Part shown: piece after piece, positions 26,615 to 35,523 of the stretch | How positions within the stretch are numbered: the first letter of the stretch is position 1 | How the letters are laid out: each line of letters starts with the position of its first letter | Source: Streptomyces poonensis | Lineage (GTDB): Bacteria > Actinomycetota > Actinomycetes > Streptomycetales > Streptomycetaceae | Direction: 5' to 3' | NCBI RefSeq assembly: GCF_014650915.1 | Contig: NZ_BMVW01000006.1 | Location: forward strand, 139,811 to 203,810 | DNA: 64,000 nt | Notes under the pieces: generated by a model | Database searches by the model: none | The model's input: the letters and a program-made list of their open reading frames with translations, nothing else | Told to the model about the DNA's origin: nothing | Translations under genes and position numbers: made by a program

Positions 26615-28243
26615 GTGATCGAGTCGCACGCCCCCGCACCGCCCGGCGCGCCACCGCCCTGGAGCGGTCCGGGCGGCGGCGGTCAGGCGCGCTTGCCCGT
26701 CCGCCAGGGCACCGGTCGCCTCCTCGTCCTCGCGTGTGTGTTCGTCTGCGCGGCCTGCGGTCTCGTGTACGAGCTCCAACTCGTCGCCTTCGCCTCGTAC
26801 TTCAGCGGCGACTCGGTCACCCAGGCCTCCGTCGTGCTGTCCGTGATGGTCTTCGCGATGGGCGCCGGATCCCTCGCCGCGAAACGGCTCCGCTGGCACG
26901 CGGCGGCCGGCTTCGGCGTCATCGAGGCCGCCCTCGCCCTGATCGGCGGATGCAGCGCGATGGCCCTCTACGCGACGTTCGCCTGGGCCGGCGACCGGGC
27001 CGGAACATGGGCGAACGCGCCGGACTGCCTGCTCGTCGCCTTCTCCCTGGCCATCGGCGTCCTCATCGGCGCCGAAGTGCCCCTGCTCATGGAGCTGATC
27101 CAGCGCGTCCGCCGGCAGGACGCGGGCGGCGCCGTGGCGGACCTGTTCGCCGCGGACTACGTGGGCGCGCTCGTCGGGGGCCTCGCCTTCCCCTTCCTGC
27201 TGCTGCCCTGGCTCGGCCAGCTGACCGGTGCCCTGCTCACCGGCGCGGTGAACGCGCTGGCCGGCGCCGCCCTGGTCCTCGGCCTGTTCCGCGGCGACCT
27301 GCGCCACCGCTGCCGCTGGTGCCTCGTCCTCGGATACGTCCTCGTCCTCGGCCTGCTCGCCACGGCCGCGGTGCTCGTCGGCGACTTCGAGCGGGCGGCC
27401 CGGCAGGCGGTCTACGGCGCCGACGTACGGGCCGTGCTGCGGACCGGCGTCCAGGAGGCCGTCCTCACCGGCGGGACGCACGGCCGGCCGCTCGCCCTCT
27501 ACCTCGACGGCCGGCTGCGGTTCAGCGCCCGGGACGAGCGCCGCCACCACGAGGCCCTCGTCCACCCCGCCATGAACGGCCCCCACGCGCGCGTGCTCGT
27601 CCTCGGCGACGGCGAGGGCCTTGCCACGCGGGAGGTGCTGCGGTACCCGGACGTGCACCGGGTCGACGTGGCCGGCGCCGACCCCGGCGTGGTCCGGCTG
27701 GCCCGCTCCGACCCGGCGCTCGCCGCCCTCAACGGCCACGCGTACGACGACGCGCGCGTCCACGTGCACACGGCGGACGCCTTCGCCTGGCTGCGCGAGG
27801 CGCCCCCGGCGGCGTACGACGTCGTCGTCACGAGCCTGCCCGACCCGGGCATCACCGAGAGCACGAAGCTGTACTCGCAGGAGTTCTACGGCACGGCCCG
27901 CAAGACACTGGCGCCCGGCGGCCGCCTGGTGGTCCACGCCGGGCCGGTGGACTCCCGGCGCCGGGTCTTCTGGACGGTCGACGCGACGCTACGGGCGTCC
28001 GGGCTGCGGACGACGCCGTACCGCGTGAGCGGCCGTACCTCCGCCCCCGCGACGGGCCGTGACTGGGGCTACGTCCTGGCGTCCGGAGAGAGACGGCCAC
28101 GGCCGGCCGTGCCCGGCACGTTGCCCGGCGGCCCGCGTGCGCTCTCCCGCGGTGAGCTGACGGCGGGTGCACGGCGGGCGGAGGCGACGCGTCTGCGGGG
28201 GCTGCCGCCGTCCACGCTCGTGCATCCGCGCTACGCGGACTGA
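26615..28243 (+). CDS. Membrane spermidine-synthase-like protein (polyamine aminopropyltransferase fold)
   Basis: 542 residues from GTG. The N-terminal half has seven or so membrane segments (from LVLACVFVCAACGLVYELQLVAF, read in short pieces), as in the actinobacterial two-domain SpeE family. The C-terminal half is a class I methyltransferase-like fold with LVLGDGEGLATREVL, DARVHVHTADAFAWL, SLPDPGITESTKLYSQEFY and LAPGGRLVVHAG. Compared with true aminopropyltransferases (GGGDG..., D(L)PDP), the first motif is GDGEG and the catalytic Asp position before LPDP is Ser, so spermidine synthesis is doubtful. It follows DUF2617 by about 185 bp in the same orientation. Confidence 0.75.
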   Translation: MIESHAPAPPGAPPPWSGPGGGGQARLPVRQGTGRLLVLACVFVCAACGLVYELQLVAFASYFSGDSVTQASVVLSVMVFAMGAGSLAAKRLRWHAAAGFGVIEAALALIGGCSAMALYATFAWAGDRAGTWANAPDCLLVAFSLAIGVLIGAEVPLLMELIQRVRRQDAGGAVADLFAADYVGALVGGLAFPFLLLPWLGQLTGALLTGAVNALAGAALVLGLFRGDLRHRCRWCLVLGYVLVLGLLATAAVLVGDFERAARQAVYGADVRAVLRTGVQEAVLTGGTHGRPLALYLDGRLRFSARDERRHHEALVHPAMNGPHARVLVLGDGEGLATREVLRYPDVHRVDVAGADPGVVRLARSDPALAALNGHAYDDARVHVHTADAFAWLREAPPAAYDVVVTSLPDPGITESTKLYSQEFYGTARKTLAPGGRLVVHAGPVDSRRRVFWTVDATLRASGLRTTPYRVSGRTSAPATGRDWGYVLASGERRPRPAVPGTLPGGPRALSRGELTAGARRAEATRLRGLPPSTLVHPRYAD

Positions 28244-28308
28244 GGCGGGCCGAGGAATCCGCGCATGTACGGGTGCGAGCGGCGGTGCCGTGGGTAGGCT
28301 CGGCTGAC

Positions 28309-29217
28309 ATGGAGCATGAGGTGTTCGTTCCGGTTCCGGCCGACCGGCTCAGGGCGGCCCTGTCCGATCCCGAACGCGTGGCCCGAGCGGTGCCCGGACT
28401 CCAGCAGGAGGCGGGCGCGCCCCCCGTCGCCGGGCGCCTCAAGGTACGCGTCGCCGGGCACTCCATCACCTACCGCGGCGCACTCCGGGTCGCCGACCGG
28501 GGCGACGGCTCCTACACGGTCGAGGGCGACGGGACGGAGGCCCGCGGCAGCGGCTCGGTGAAGCTGTCCCTCACGGTGGGACTCCGCCCGGCGGAGGACG
28601 ACGGTACGACCCTCGTCTTCACCGGTACGGCGTCGGCGGACGGCCGGGTCGCGGACCTGCCCTCCGACGCGGTGTCCACGGCGACGGCACGTCTGCTGAA
28701 CCGTTTCGCGGAGAACCTGGCGAGGGTCTCCGAGGAGGAGCACGGGGAGCACGGGGAGCAGGAGGGGGACGAGGAGCACGAGAAGCACGGGGAACACGAG
28801 GGGCACTCGGTGCCGCCGCCACAGTCCCCGTCGCCGTCCGAAGCCGCGCCGGCCTCCGCGTCCGACACGGAGGTCCCGCCCCCGTCCCTCGACCCGGACA
28901 CGGCGGACGACCTGGAACCTGGTGACCTGGGCGGCCCCGGTGATCTCGGTCCGGGCGACCTCGGGCCCGAGGACCTCGTGTCCGACGACTTCACCGACCC
29001 CGGGGAACTCCCGGCCGAGGCCGCGCACGCGCGCCGCACGATGATCGGGCGCAGTGCGGAGGAGGTGGACCACGCCCCGCCGCGCGGCCGCTACGCCCCC
29101 GTACCAGCCCCCGAGTCCGCCGCGCCGAGCCCCGCGCTCCGCTGGGCCGCCCCCGCCGCGGCCCTGGCCCTCGCCTCGGCCATCGTCGTCACCCGGGCCC
29201 TGCGCAAGCGCCGCTGA
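28309..29217 (+). CDS. CoxG/SRPBCC-domain protein with C-terminal membrane anchor
   Basis: 302 residues from the ATG that begins MEHEVFVPVPADRLRAALSD; an upstream ATG would add 12 poorly conserved residues. Residues 1-150 form a START/SRPBCC domain of the carbon monoxide dehydrogenase subunit G (CoxG) type (VARAVPGLQQ; LKVRVAGHSITYRGAL; VFTGTASADGRVADLPSD). Next comes a His/Glu-rich repeat (EEHGEHGEQEG; HEKHGEHEGH), an acidic DLGPGDLGPEDL repeat and a single C-terminal membrane helix with a positive end (VVTRALRKRR). CoxG recruits CO dehydrogenase to the membrane; no cox genes are nearby, so the partner is unknown. Its stop codon lies inside a 29-bp intergenic repeat array. Confidence 0.75.
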   Translation: MEHEVFVPVPADRLRAALSDPERVARAVPGLQQEAGAPPVAGRLKVRVAGHSITYRGALRVADRGDGSYTVEGDGTEARGSGSVKLSLTVGLRPAEDDGTTLVFTGTASADGRVADLPSDAVSTATARLLNRFAENLARVSEEEHGEHGEQEGDEEHEKHGEHEGHSVPPPQSPSPSEAAPASASDTEVPPPSLDPDTADDLEPGDLGGPGDLGPGDLGPEDLVSDDFTDPGELPAEAAHARRTMIGRSAEEVDHAPPRGRYAPVPAPESAAPSPALRWAAPAAALALASAIVVTRALRKRR

Positions 29218-29382
29218 ACAGCTGAGGTCCGTGCCGGTGCCGCTGAGTAGCTGGTGTCCGTGCCGGTGCCACCGAACAGTCGGTGCCCCGCCCGTGCCGC
29301 TGAGTTCCCGGTGTCCCTGCCGGTGCCGCCGAACGGCCGGGGCCCACGCCACCGCCGCTGAACAGCCGACCACGGACCGGGC
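29210..29382. repeat. 29-bp degenerate tandem repeat, six copies
   Basis: Units of about 29 bp beginning GCC(G/A)C(T/C)GA start at 29210, 29239, 29268, 29296, 29325 and 29354 (one unit is 28 bp). Consensus GCCGCTGAACAGC..., then GGTGTCCGTGCCGGT. The first copy contains the stop codon of the CoxG-like gene. Copies abut without unique spacers, so it is not a CRISPR array. The rest of the gap to the epimerase (29383-29593) shows nothing recognisable. Confidence 0.85.
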
Positions 29383-29593
29383 GCTTGTCGGCGCGCCCGG
29401 GTCGCCCCCGACCGCGGAGGACCCGTGGTGCGCGCCCGTGTGGACCGGCCTCCGCAAGCCCCTCGTACCGGCTTCCACGCCCCACGGGCCGGAAGTGCTC
29501 CCCGCCTCCCCACGCCCCCGGCCGCCGACGGCGCCCCCACGCCCGCGCGCCCCGCTCCGCCCGTCCGCCGGAGGCACCCCGTAGGGTCGTGTC

Positions 29594-30382
29594 GTGCGTA
29601 ACCAAGAGATCACGTTGACCGCGGGTGACGCGGAGGCAGTCCTGGCGCCCGCGAACGGCGGGCGGGTGAGCGGTCTGCGGGTCGGCGGTGTCGAACTGCT
29701 GCGCCAGGGTGAGCGGTTCGGCTGCTTCCCCATGGTTCCGTGGTGCGGCCGGATCCGTGACGGCCGCTTCCTGGACGGCACGACCGTCCGCCAGATGCCC
29801 CTGAACGCCCCGCCGCACGCCATCCACGGCACCACCCGCAACGGCGCCTGGAGCGTCGCCCGCACCTCACCCGACGAGGCCGTCCTCACGTACGACCTGG
29901 TCGACCCCTGGCCGTACCCCGGCCGCGTCACCCAGGTCGTCGCCCTGACGGCGGACTCCCTCACGCTGACCATGTCCGTGGAGGCGCACGAGTCGTCCTT
30001 CCCGGCGCAGATCGGCTGGCACCCGTGGTTCAACCGGAACCTGGGCGGCGAGGACGTGCGGATCGACTTCGATCCCGCCTGGCAGGAGGAGCGCGGCGAC
30101 GACCACCTGCCCACCGGCAACCGCCTCGACCCGAAGCCCGGCCCCTGGGACGACTGCTTCGGCATGCCCGACGGCGTGGACGTGCGCCTCACCTGGCCCG
30201 GACAGCTGGAGCTGACGGTCGCCTCCCGCGAGCAGTGGGTCGTCGTGTACGACGAGCAGGCGGAGGCGGTCTGTGTGGAACCGCAGACCGGGCCGCCGAA
30301 CGGGCTCAACACCCACCCGCGCCTGGTCACGCCCATCGACCCCCTGGAGGCCACGACCACCTGGACGTGGCGCCGACCCTGA
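29594..30382 (+). CDS. Aldose 1-epimerase family protein (galactose mutarotase fold)
   Basis: 262 residues; GTG start. The beta-sandwich aldose-epimerase family is recognised from VLAPANGGRVSGLRVGG, FPMVPWCGRIRDGRF, the first catalytic His in APPHAIHGTTRNGAW and the second in AQIGWHPWFNR. WVVVYDEQAEAVCVEPQTGPPN near the end carries the catalytic Glu region. It interconverts alpha and beta anomers of hexoses or hexose phosphates; the precise sugar is unknown. It is located 58 bp upstream of pyrE in the same direction, so the two may share a transcript. Confidence 0.87.
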   Translation: MRNQEITLTAGDAEAVLAPANGGRVSGLRVGGVELLRQGERFGCFPMVPWCGRIRDGRFLDGTTVRQMPLNAPPHAIHGTTRNGAWSVARTSPDEAVLTYDLVDPWPYPGRVTQVVALTADSLTLTMSVEAHESSFPAQIGWHPWFNRNLGGEDVRIDFDPAWQEERGDDHLPTGNRLDPKPGPWDDCFGMPDGVDVRLTWPGQLELTVASREQWVVVYDEQAEAVCVEPQTGPPNGLNTHPRLVTPIDPLEATTTWTWRRP

Positions 30383-30440
30383 GCGGGCCCGACGGGAGCG
30401 CCGGGTTCCGTTCCGTCCCGGGCTGTCTAAGCTGACGGGC

Positions 30441-30989
30441 ATGAGTGACGTACGCGGCACGCTGCTGCAGCAGATCAAGGACAAGGCCGTGGTGCACGGC
30501 AAGGTGACCCTCTCCTCGGGTCTGGAGGCCGACTACTACGTCGACCTGCGCCGCATCACCCTGGACGGCGAGGCCGCGCCGCTCGTCGGGCAGGTGCTGC
30601 TGGACCTGACCGCGGACCTGGAGTTCGACGCCGTCGGCGGGCTCACCATGGGCGCCGACCCGGTCGCCGCCGCCATGCTGCACGCGGCCGCCGCGCGCGG
30701 GAAGCGCCTGGACGCGTTCGTCGTCCGCAAGGCCGCGAAGGCCCACGGGCTGCAGCGCCGGGTGGAGGGCCCCGACATCAAGGGCCGCCGCGTGCTCGTC
30801 GTCGAGGACACCTCCACCACCGGCGGCTCCCCGCTCACCGCCGTCGAGGCCGTGCGGGAGGCGGGCGCCGAGGTCGTGGCCGTCGCGACCATCGTCGACC
30901 GGGCCACGGGTGCCGCCGAGAAGATCCAGGAGGGCGCCGGGGTGCCGTACCTCTTCGCCTACTCCAAGGACGAGCTGGGCCTGGACTGA
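30441..30989 (+). CDS. pyrE: Orotate phosphoribosyltransferase
   Basis: 182 residues from ATG. It catalyses orotate + PRPP to OMP + PPi in pyrimidine synthesis. Family features are KVTLSSGLEADYYVDLRRIT, the GGLTMGADPVAAAM loop, FVVRKAAKAHG (catalytic lysines) and the PRPP-binding motif VLVVEDTSTTGGS. Typical length for the actinobacterial short form. It is about 145 bp upstream of fba, an arrangement conserved in Streptomyces as far as I recall. No attenuator-like leader is visible. Confidence 0.96.
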   Translation: MSDVRGTLLQQIKDKAVVHGKVTLSSGLEADYYVDLRRITLDGEAAPLVGQVLLDLTADLEFDAVGGLTMGADPVAAAMLHAAAARGKRLDAFVVRKAAKAHGLQRRVEGPDIKGRRVLVVEDTSTTGGSPLTAVEAVREAGAEVVAVATIVDRATGAAEKIQEGAGVPYLFAYSKDELGLD

Positions 30990-31134
30990 GCCTGTACCGA
31001 CCGGTCCGCGGACCGCGGCATGGACCTTACGGCCAAGTCTGGAAAGATGGGGCCGACGATGACGTCGCAGCCAAGGTCTAGGTCAGGGCCGTAAGAACGC
31101 AGCACACCCACCCGCACATACAAGGAGCGGACGA

Positions 31135-32166
31135 ATGCCCATCGCAACCCCCGAGGTCTACAACGAGATGCTCGACCGGGCGAAGGCAGGCAAGTTCGCC
31201 TACCCGGCCATCAACGTGACCTCGACCCAGACCCTGCACGCGGCGCTGCGCGGCTTCGCGGAGGCCGAGAGCGACGGCATCGTGCAGATCTCCACCGGCG
31301 GTGCGGAGTTCCTGGGCGGTCAGTACAGCAAGGACATGGTCTCCGGCGCGGTGGCCCTGGCCGAGTTCGCGCACATCGTCGCCGAGAAGTACCCGGTGAA
31401 CATCGCGCTGCACACGGACCACTGCCCGAAGGACAAGCTCGACGGCTACGTCCGCCCGCTGCTGGCGGTCTCCGAGGAGCGCGTCGCCCGCGGTGAGAAC
31501 CCGCTGTTCCAGTCGCACATGTGGGACGGCTCGGCGGAGACCCTCGCCGACAACCTGGCCATCGGCCAGGAGCTGCTGGAGCGTGCCCGCGCCGCGAAGA
31601 TCATCCTCGAGGTCGAGATCACCCCGACCGGCGGCGAGGAGGACGGCGTCACCCACGAGATCAACGACTCGCTGTACACGACGGTCGACGACGCGGTCCG
31701 CACCGCCGAGGCGCTGGGCCTGGGCGAGAAGGGCCGCTACCTGCTGGCCGCCTCCTTCGGCAACGTGCACGGCGTGTACAAGCCGGGCAACGTCGTGCTC
31801 CGTCCCGAGCTGCTGAAGGAGCTCAGCGAGGGCGTCGCCGCCAAGTACGGCAAGCCGGCCGGCAGCCAGCCGTTCGACTTCGTCTTCCACGGCGGCTCCG
31901 GCTCCACCGCCGAGGAGATCGCCACCGCGCTGGAGAACGGCGTGGTCAAGATGAACCTCGACACGGACACGCAGTACGCCTTCACGCGTCCCGTCGCCGC
32001 CCACATGTTCCAGAACTACGACGGCGTCCTGAAGGTCGACGGCGAGGTCGGCAACAAGAAGACCTACGACCCGCGCACCTGGGGCAAGCTGGCCGAGGCC
32101 GGCATGGCCGCGCGTGTCGTCGAGGCGACGCAGGCCCTCCGCTCGGCGGGCACGAAGATCAAGTAA
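31135..32166 (+). CDS. fba: Class II fructose-bisphosphate aldolase
   Basis: 343 residues; ATG with AAGGAGCG upstream. Zinc-dependent aldolase of the long (type A, FbaA) form: PAINVTSTQTLHAALRGF, the metal-ligand region HTDHCPKDKLDGYV, SHMWDGSAETL, EVEITPTGGEEDGV, FGNVHGVYKPG and FHGGSGSTAEEI followed by MNLDTDTQYAF. It cleaves fructose-1,6-bisphosphate into DHAP and glyceraldehyde-3-phosphate in glycolysis and runs the reverse in gluconeogenesis. Codon use is strongly biased, as expected for a highly expressed gene. It ends at a clear hairpin terminator. Confidence 0.98.
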   Translation: MPIATPEVYNEMLDRAKAGKFAYPAINVTSTQTLHAALRGFAEAESDGIVQISTGGAEFLGGQYSKDMVSGAVALAEFAHIVAEKYPVNIALHTDHCPKDKLDGYVRPLLAVSEERVARGENPLFQSHMWDGSAETLADNLAIGQELLERARAAKIILEVEITPTGGEEDGVTHEINDSLYTTVDDAVRTAEALGLGEKGRYLLAASFGNVHGVYKPGNVVLRPELLKELSEGVAAKYGKPAGSQPFDFVFHGGSGSTAEEIATALENGVVKMNLDTDTQYAFTRPVAAHMFQNYDGVLKVDGEVGNKKTYDPRTWGKLAEAGMAARVVEATQALRSAGTKIK

Positions 32167-32200
32167 CCGGTCGCTTCCCGACGTCCTACGGATGTCCCTC

Positions 32201-32230
32201 GCGGGCCCGGCGCTTCGGCGCCGGGCCCGC
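32201..32230 (+). terminator. Terminator of fba
   Basis: A perfect 13-bp stem (GCGGGCCCGGCGC and its complement) closed by a TTCG tetraloop lies 34 bp after the fba stop. Confidence 0.8.
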
Positions 32231-32309
32231 GGGCGTATCGGGCGTATCGAAAGTATCCCTGCGTATCGGAGTGTTCCGGAGTGTTCCGGTGTATCCGGTT
32301 GTGTGCGAG
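32231..32309. repeat. Short direct repeats between fba and DUF3151
   Basis: Two copies of GGGCGTATC (9 bp), a further GCGTATC and two copies of GGAGTGTTCC (10 bp) lie in the convergent intergenic region. The meaning is unknown; probably slippage products. Confidence 0.6.
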
Positions 32310-32362
32310 GGTGCGCGGTGGGTGTACGGGCGCGTCCGGCCTCCTCGCTCCCTCCGCGGTGA

Positions 32363-32782
32363 CTACCGCTTCAGCGCGGTGTACGCCTCGGCGCTGCTGT
32401 CCTTGAGGAACTGCCAGCAGCGCTCCGTCTCGTCCTTCTCGTCGATCTCGCCGGCGGCGCGGGCGAGGGCGGCGAGGCAGCGCAGGAAGCCGCGATTGGC
32501 CCGGTGCTCCCAAGGCACGGGCCCGTGCCCCTTCCACCCGGCCCGGCGGAGCTGGTCGAGTCCGCGGTGGTAGCCGGTCCGCGCGTACGCGTACGACTCG
32601 ACCACGCGGCCCGCCTCGAAGGCGTCGTCGGCGAGCACGGCCCAGCCGAGCGAGAAGGTGGGGTGCTTCGCCACGACCTCGGCGGCCGTCAGGGACCCCT
32701 CGTCCAGCAGGCGGTACGCCTCCTCGTTCTCCGGAAGGTACGTCGGCTCCGGGCCGCCGAGCAGGTTCTTGTGCGTCGTCAT
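32363..32782 (-). CDS. DUF3151 family protein
   Basis: 139 residues from the ATG beginning MTTHKNLLGGPEPTYLP; a longer reading from 32845 adds residues without family similarity. The DUF3151 signature is strong: LLGGPEPTYLPE, HPTFSLGWAVLADDAF, YAYARTGYHRGLDQLRRAGWKGHGPVPW (in pieces) and RGFLRCLAALARAAGEI. It is a soluble helical protein confined to Actinobacteria and habitually adjacent to fba, here convergent with it. The function is unknown; the link to fba suggests a role near central carbon metabolism but is only contextual. Confidence 0.82.
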   Translation of the reverse strand: MTTHKNLLGGPEPTYLPENEEAYRLLDEGSLTAAEVVAKHPTFSLGWAVLADDAFEAGRVVESYAYARTGYHRGLDQLRRAGWKGHGPVPWEHRANRGFLRCLAALARAAGEIDEKDETERCWQFLKDSSAEAYTALKR

Positions 32783-32948
32783 GGAAGCAGTCTGCCACTT
32801 GGGGACAGGCCCGCACGGCGGCGTCGGAGCGTTCCGCGGCCGCATGATCAGTCGACAGGTTCTTCAAAGGTTCTTCATCGTCTCCGCCCTACGGTCGACC
32901 TGCCCGTCGCGTTCGCGGACGGGTCCGACATGGAGGGCGGGGAAACCG

Positions 32949-33521
32949 GTGAGGACGAATCGGGTACTGCTGGCCGCGGCGGCCTCGGTCATGGCCTTGG
33001 CCCTGGCCGGCTGCGGCAGCGACGACGGCGGGCCGAAGGTGCCGACGGCCGCGAGCGGCGGCGCGGCCACGTCGTCCGCCGCCTCGGGGGAACAGGGCGG
33101 CGGGGGCGACGTGGCCGCGTATGTGCAGGCCCAGCGCGCGTACGTGAAATGCCTGCGGGAGAACGGGGTCGACGCCCCGGACCCGGACGACAAGGGGAAC
33201 ATCGACTTCGGTGACGATCCGGCCCTGAAGAAGGACGCCGAGTTCCAGGCCGCCACGGAGAAGTGCGCCGACCACCTGAGGGCCGTGCCCGAGAGCGTCG
33301 AGAAGGGAAACCAGACCGAGCTCACCGCCGAGCAGATCAAGGTCAAGCAGCAGTACGCGAAGTGCATGCAGGAGAACGGAGCCTCCGACTTCCCCGACCC
33401 GGGCCCCGACGGTCTCGGACAGGGCGAGTGGGACCAGAGCTCGGCCGGTGCGAAGCGGGCCATCCGCATCTGCGGGCCGATCGTCGGAGTCCCGGCGACC
33501 CCGGGCCCGGGCAAGGGCTGA
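32949..33521 (+). CDS. Secreted lipoprotein of a MacB-type ABC operon, unknown function
   Basis: 190 residues; GTG preceded by GGAGGGCGGGGA. The signal sequence VRTNRVLLAAAASVMALALAGC ends in a lipobox, so it is lipid-anchored extracellularly. The mature part has two similar segments, YVKCLRENGVDAPDPDDKGN and YAKCMQENGASDFPDPGPDG, each with a K-C-(L/M)-(R/Q)-E-N-G motif and further cysteines, implying an internal duplication with disulphides. It is 2 nt upstream of the membrane-fusion adaptor gene and begins the adaptor/ATPase/permease operon, so it probably serves the same efflux or signalling system. Confidence 0.75.
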   Translation: MRTNRVLLAAAASVMALALAGCGSDDGGPKVPTAASGGAATSSAASGEQGGGGDVAAYVQAQRAYVKCLRENGVDAPDPDDKGNIDFGDDPALKKDAEFQAATEKCADHLRAVPESVEKGNQTELTAEQIKVKQQYAKCMQENGASDFPDPGPDGLGQGEWDQSSAGAKRAIRICGPIVGVPATPGPGKG

Positions 33522-33523
33522 TC

Positions 33524-34812
33524 GTGGCGGAGACCGTGACGCACACCGATGACGAGCTCGACGGCGGGCCCGGGACGGCCGCCGAGCCGCCACGCGGCAG
33601 ACCGGGGCGGCGTACGGCGCTGATCGTCTGTGCCGTGTTCGTCGTGGCGGCGGTCGCCGTGGTGGGCGCACTCGGGCTCGGTGGCGGTGGCGAGGACGAG
33701 GGGTCGGGCGCCCCGCCCAGGGCCGGCTCGACCGTCCCGGTCACCCGGGCCACGCTGACCGAACGCACGGAGGTGGACGGCCAGTTGGGATACGGCACGG
33801 AGATACCGTTGCCCGTCAAGGCGACGGGCACGGTGACCTGGCTGCCCGAGCCGGGCACCACCGCGGAGCGCGGTGACACGCTGCTGCGCGTCGACGACCG
33901 TCCGGTGGTGCTCCTGTACGGGACGCTGCCGATGTACCGGGATCTGGGGCCGACCGCCACCGAGCCGGAGACGACGCCCCGGACGACCGAGGGGGACGCC
34001 ACGGACGGCAAGGCCGCCGCCTCGGGTCCGTCCGCGTCGCCGACGCCGACGGGCTCCGGGACGGCCGCAGCGGGTGCCGGGACGGCCGAAGGGACGGCCG
34101 CAGCGGCGGAACTCACGGGCATGGACGTCCTCCAGTTCGAGACCAATCTGGCCGCGCTCGGCTACACCGGCTTCACGGTGGACGAGACGTTCAGCGCCGG
34201 GACGGCCCAGGCGGTGAAGCGCTGGCAGAAGTCGCTCGGACTGCCCGAGACCGGCACGGTCGGCGTCGGGGACGTCGTCTACTCGGCCGGCCGGGTGCGG
34301 ATCGGTCAGCCGGGCGTCCGGCTCGGCGACGCCGTCGGCGAGACCACGCTCACCTACACCGGCACGGCCCGGAAGGTGGTCGTCGACGCCTCGGCCGCGG
34401 ACGCCGCCTGGGCCGTTCGCGGCACGGCCGTCCGTATCCAACTGCCCGACGGCAAGTCCGTCCGGGGGCAGGTGGCGTCGGTGGGCCGGCGGGTCACCGC
34501 CCCCGAGGGGGGCACCGGTGAGGACGGCTCGGGGCAGGGCACCGCGACCCTCCCGGTGACCATCACCATCGGGGACCAGAAGTCCGTGGGGCGGCTGGAG
34601 AGCGGCCCCGTCACCGTCGAGTACGTGGGCCGTGAGGTCAAGGACGTGCTGACCGTCCCGGTCGCCGCGCTGGTGGCGCTCGCGGAGGGCGGTCACGGCC
34701 TGGAGACCACGGACGGCACCTTCGTCGCGGTGAAGACCGGACTGTTCGCGGACGGCAGGGTGGAGGTGAGCGGTCCCGCGGTGCGCGAGGGCCTGAAGGT
34801 GAGGATTCCGGA

Positions 34813-34816
<4 letters not shown>
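33524..34816 (+). CDS. Membrane-fusion/periplasmic adaptor with peptidoglycan-binding-like domain
   Basis: 430 residues from the GTG 2 nt after the lipoprotein stop. After a Pro/Arg-rich cytoplasmic start there is one membrane helix (LIVCAVFVVAAVAVVGALGL). The barrel region (TEVDGQLGYGTEIPLPVKATGTVTWLP), a disordered Thr/Pro/Gly linker and a peptidoglycan_binding_1-like repeat (MDVLQFETNLAALGYTG; VKRWQKSLGLPETG) follow, then a HlyD/MacA-type beta-barrel (VVVDASAADAAWAVRGTAV; VLTVPVAALVALAEGG). These adaptors couple MacB-type permeases to the cell envelope. It overlaps the ATPase gene by 4 nt. Confidence 0.83.

Positions 34817-35519
<703 letters not shown>

Positions 35520-35523
<4 letters not shown>

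Noticed and set aside
29210..29382. 29-bp repeats as a CRISPR array
   Set aside because: The copies are directly adjacent with no spacers and are degenerate, and no cas genes are present.
31002..31015. 14-bp palindrome after pyrE as a terminator
   Set aside because: It is self-complementary with no loop and no U tract, and lies only about 120 bp before the fba start; more likely chance or a protein site.
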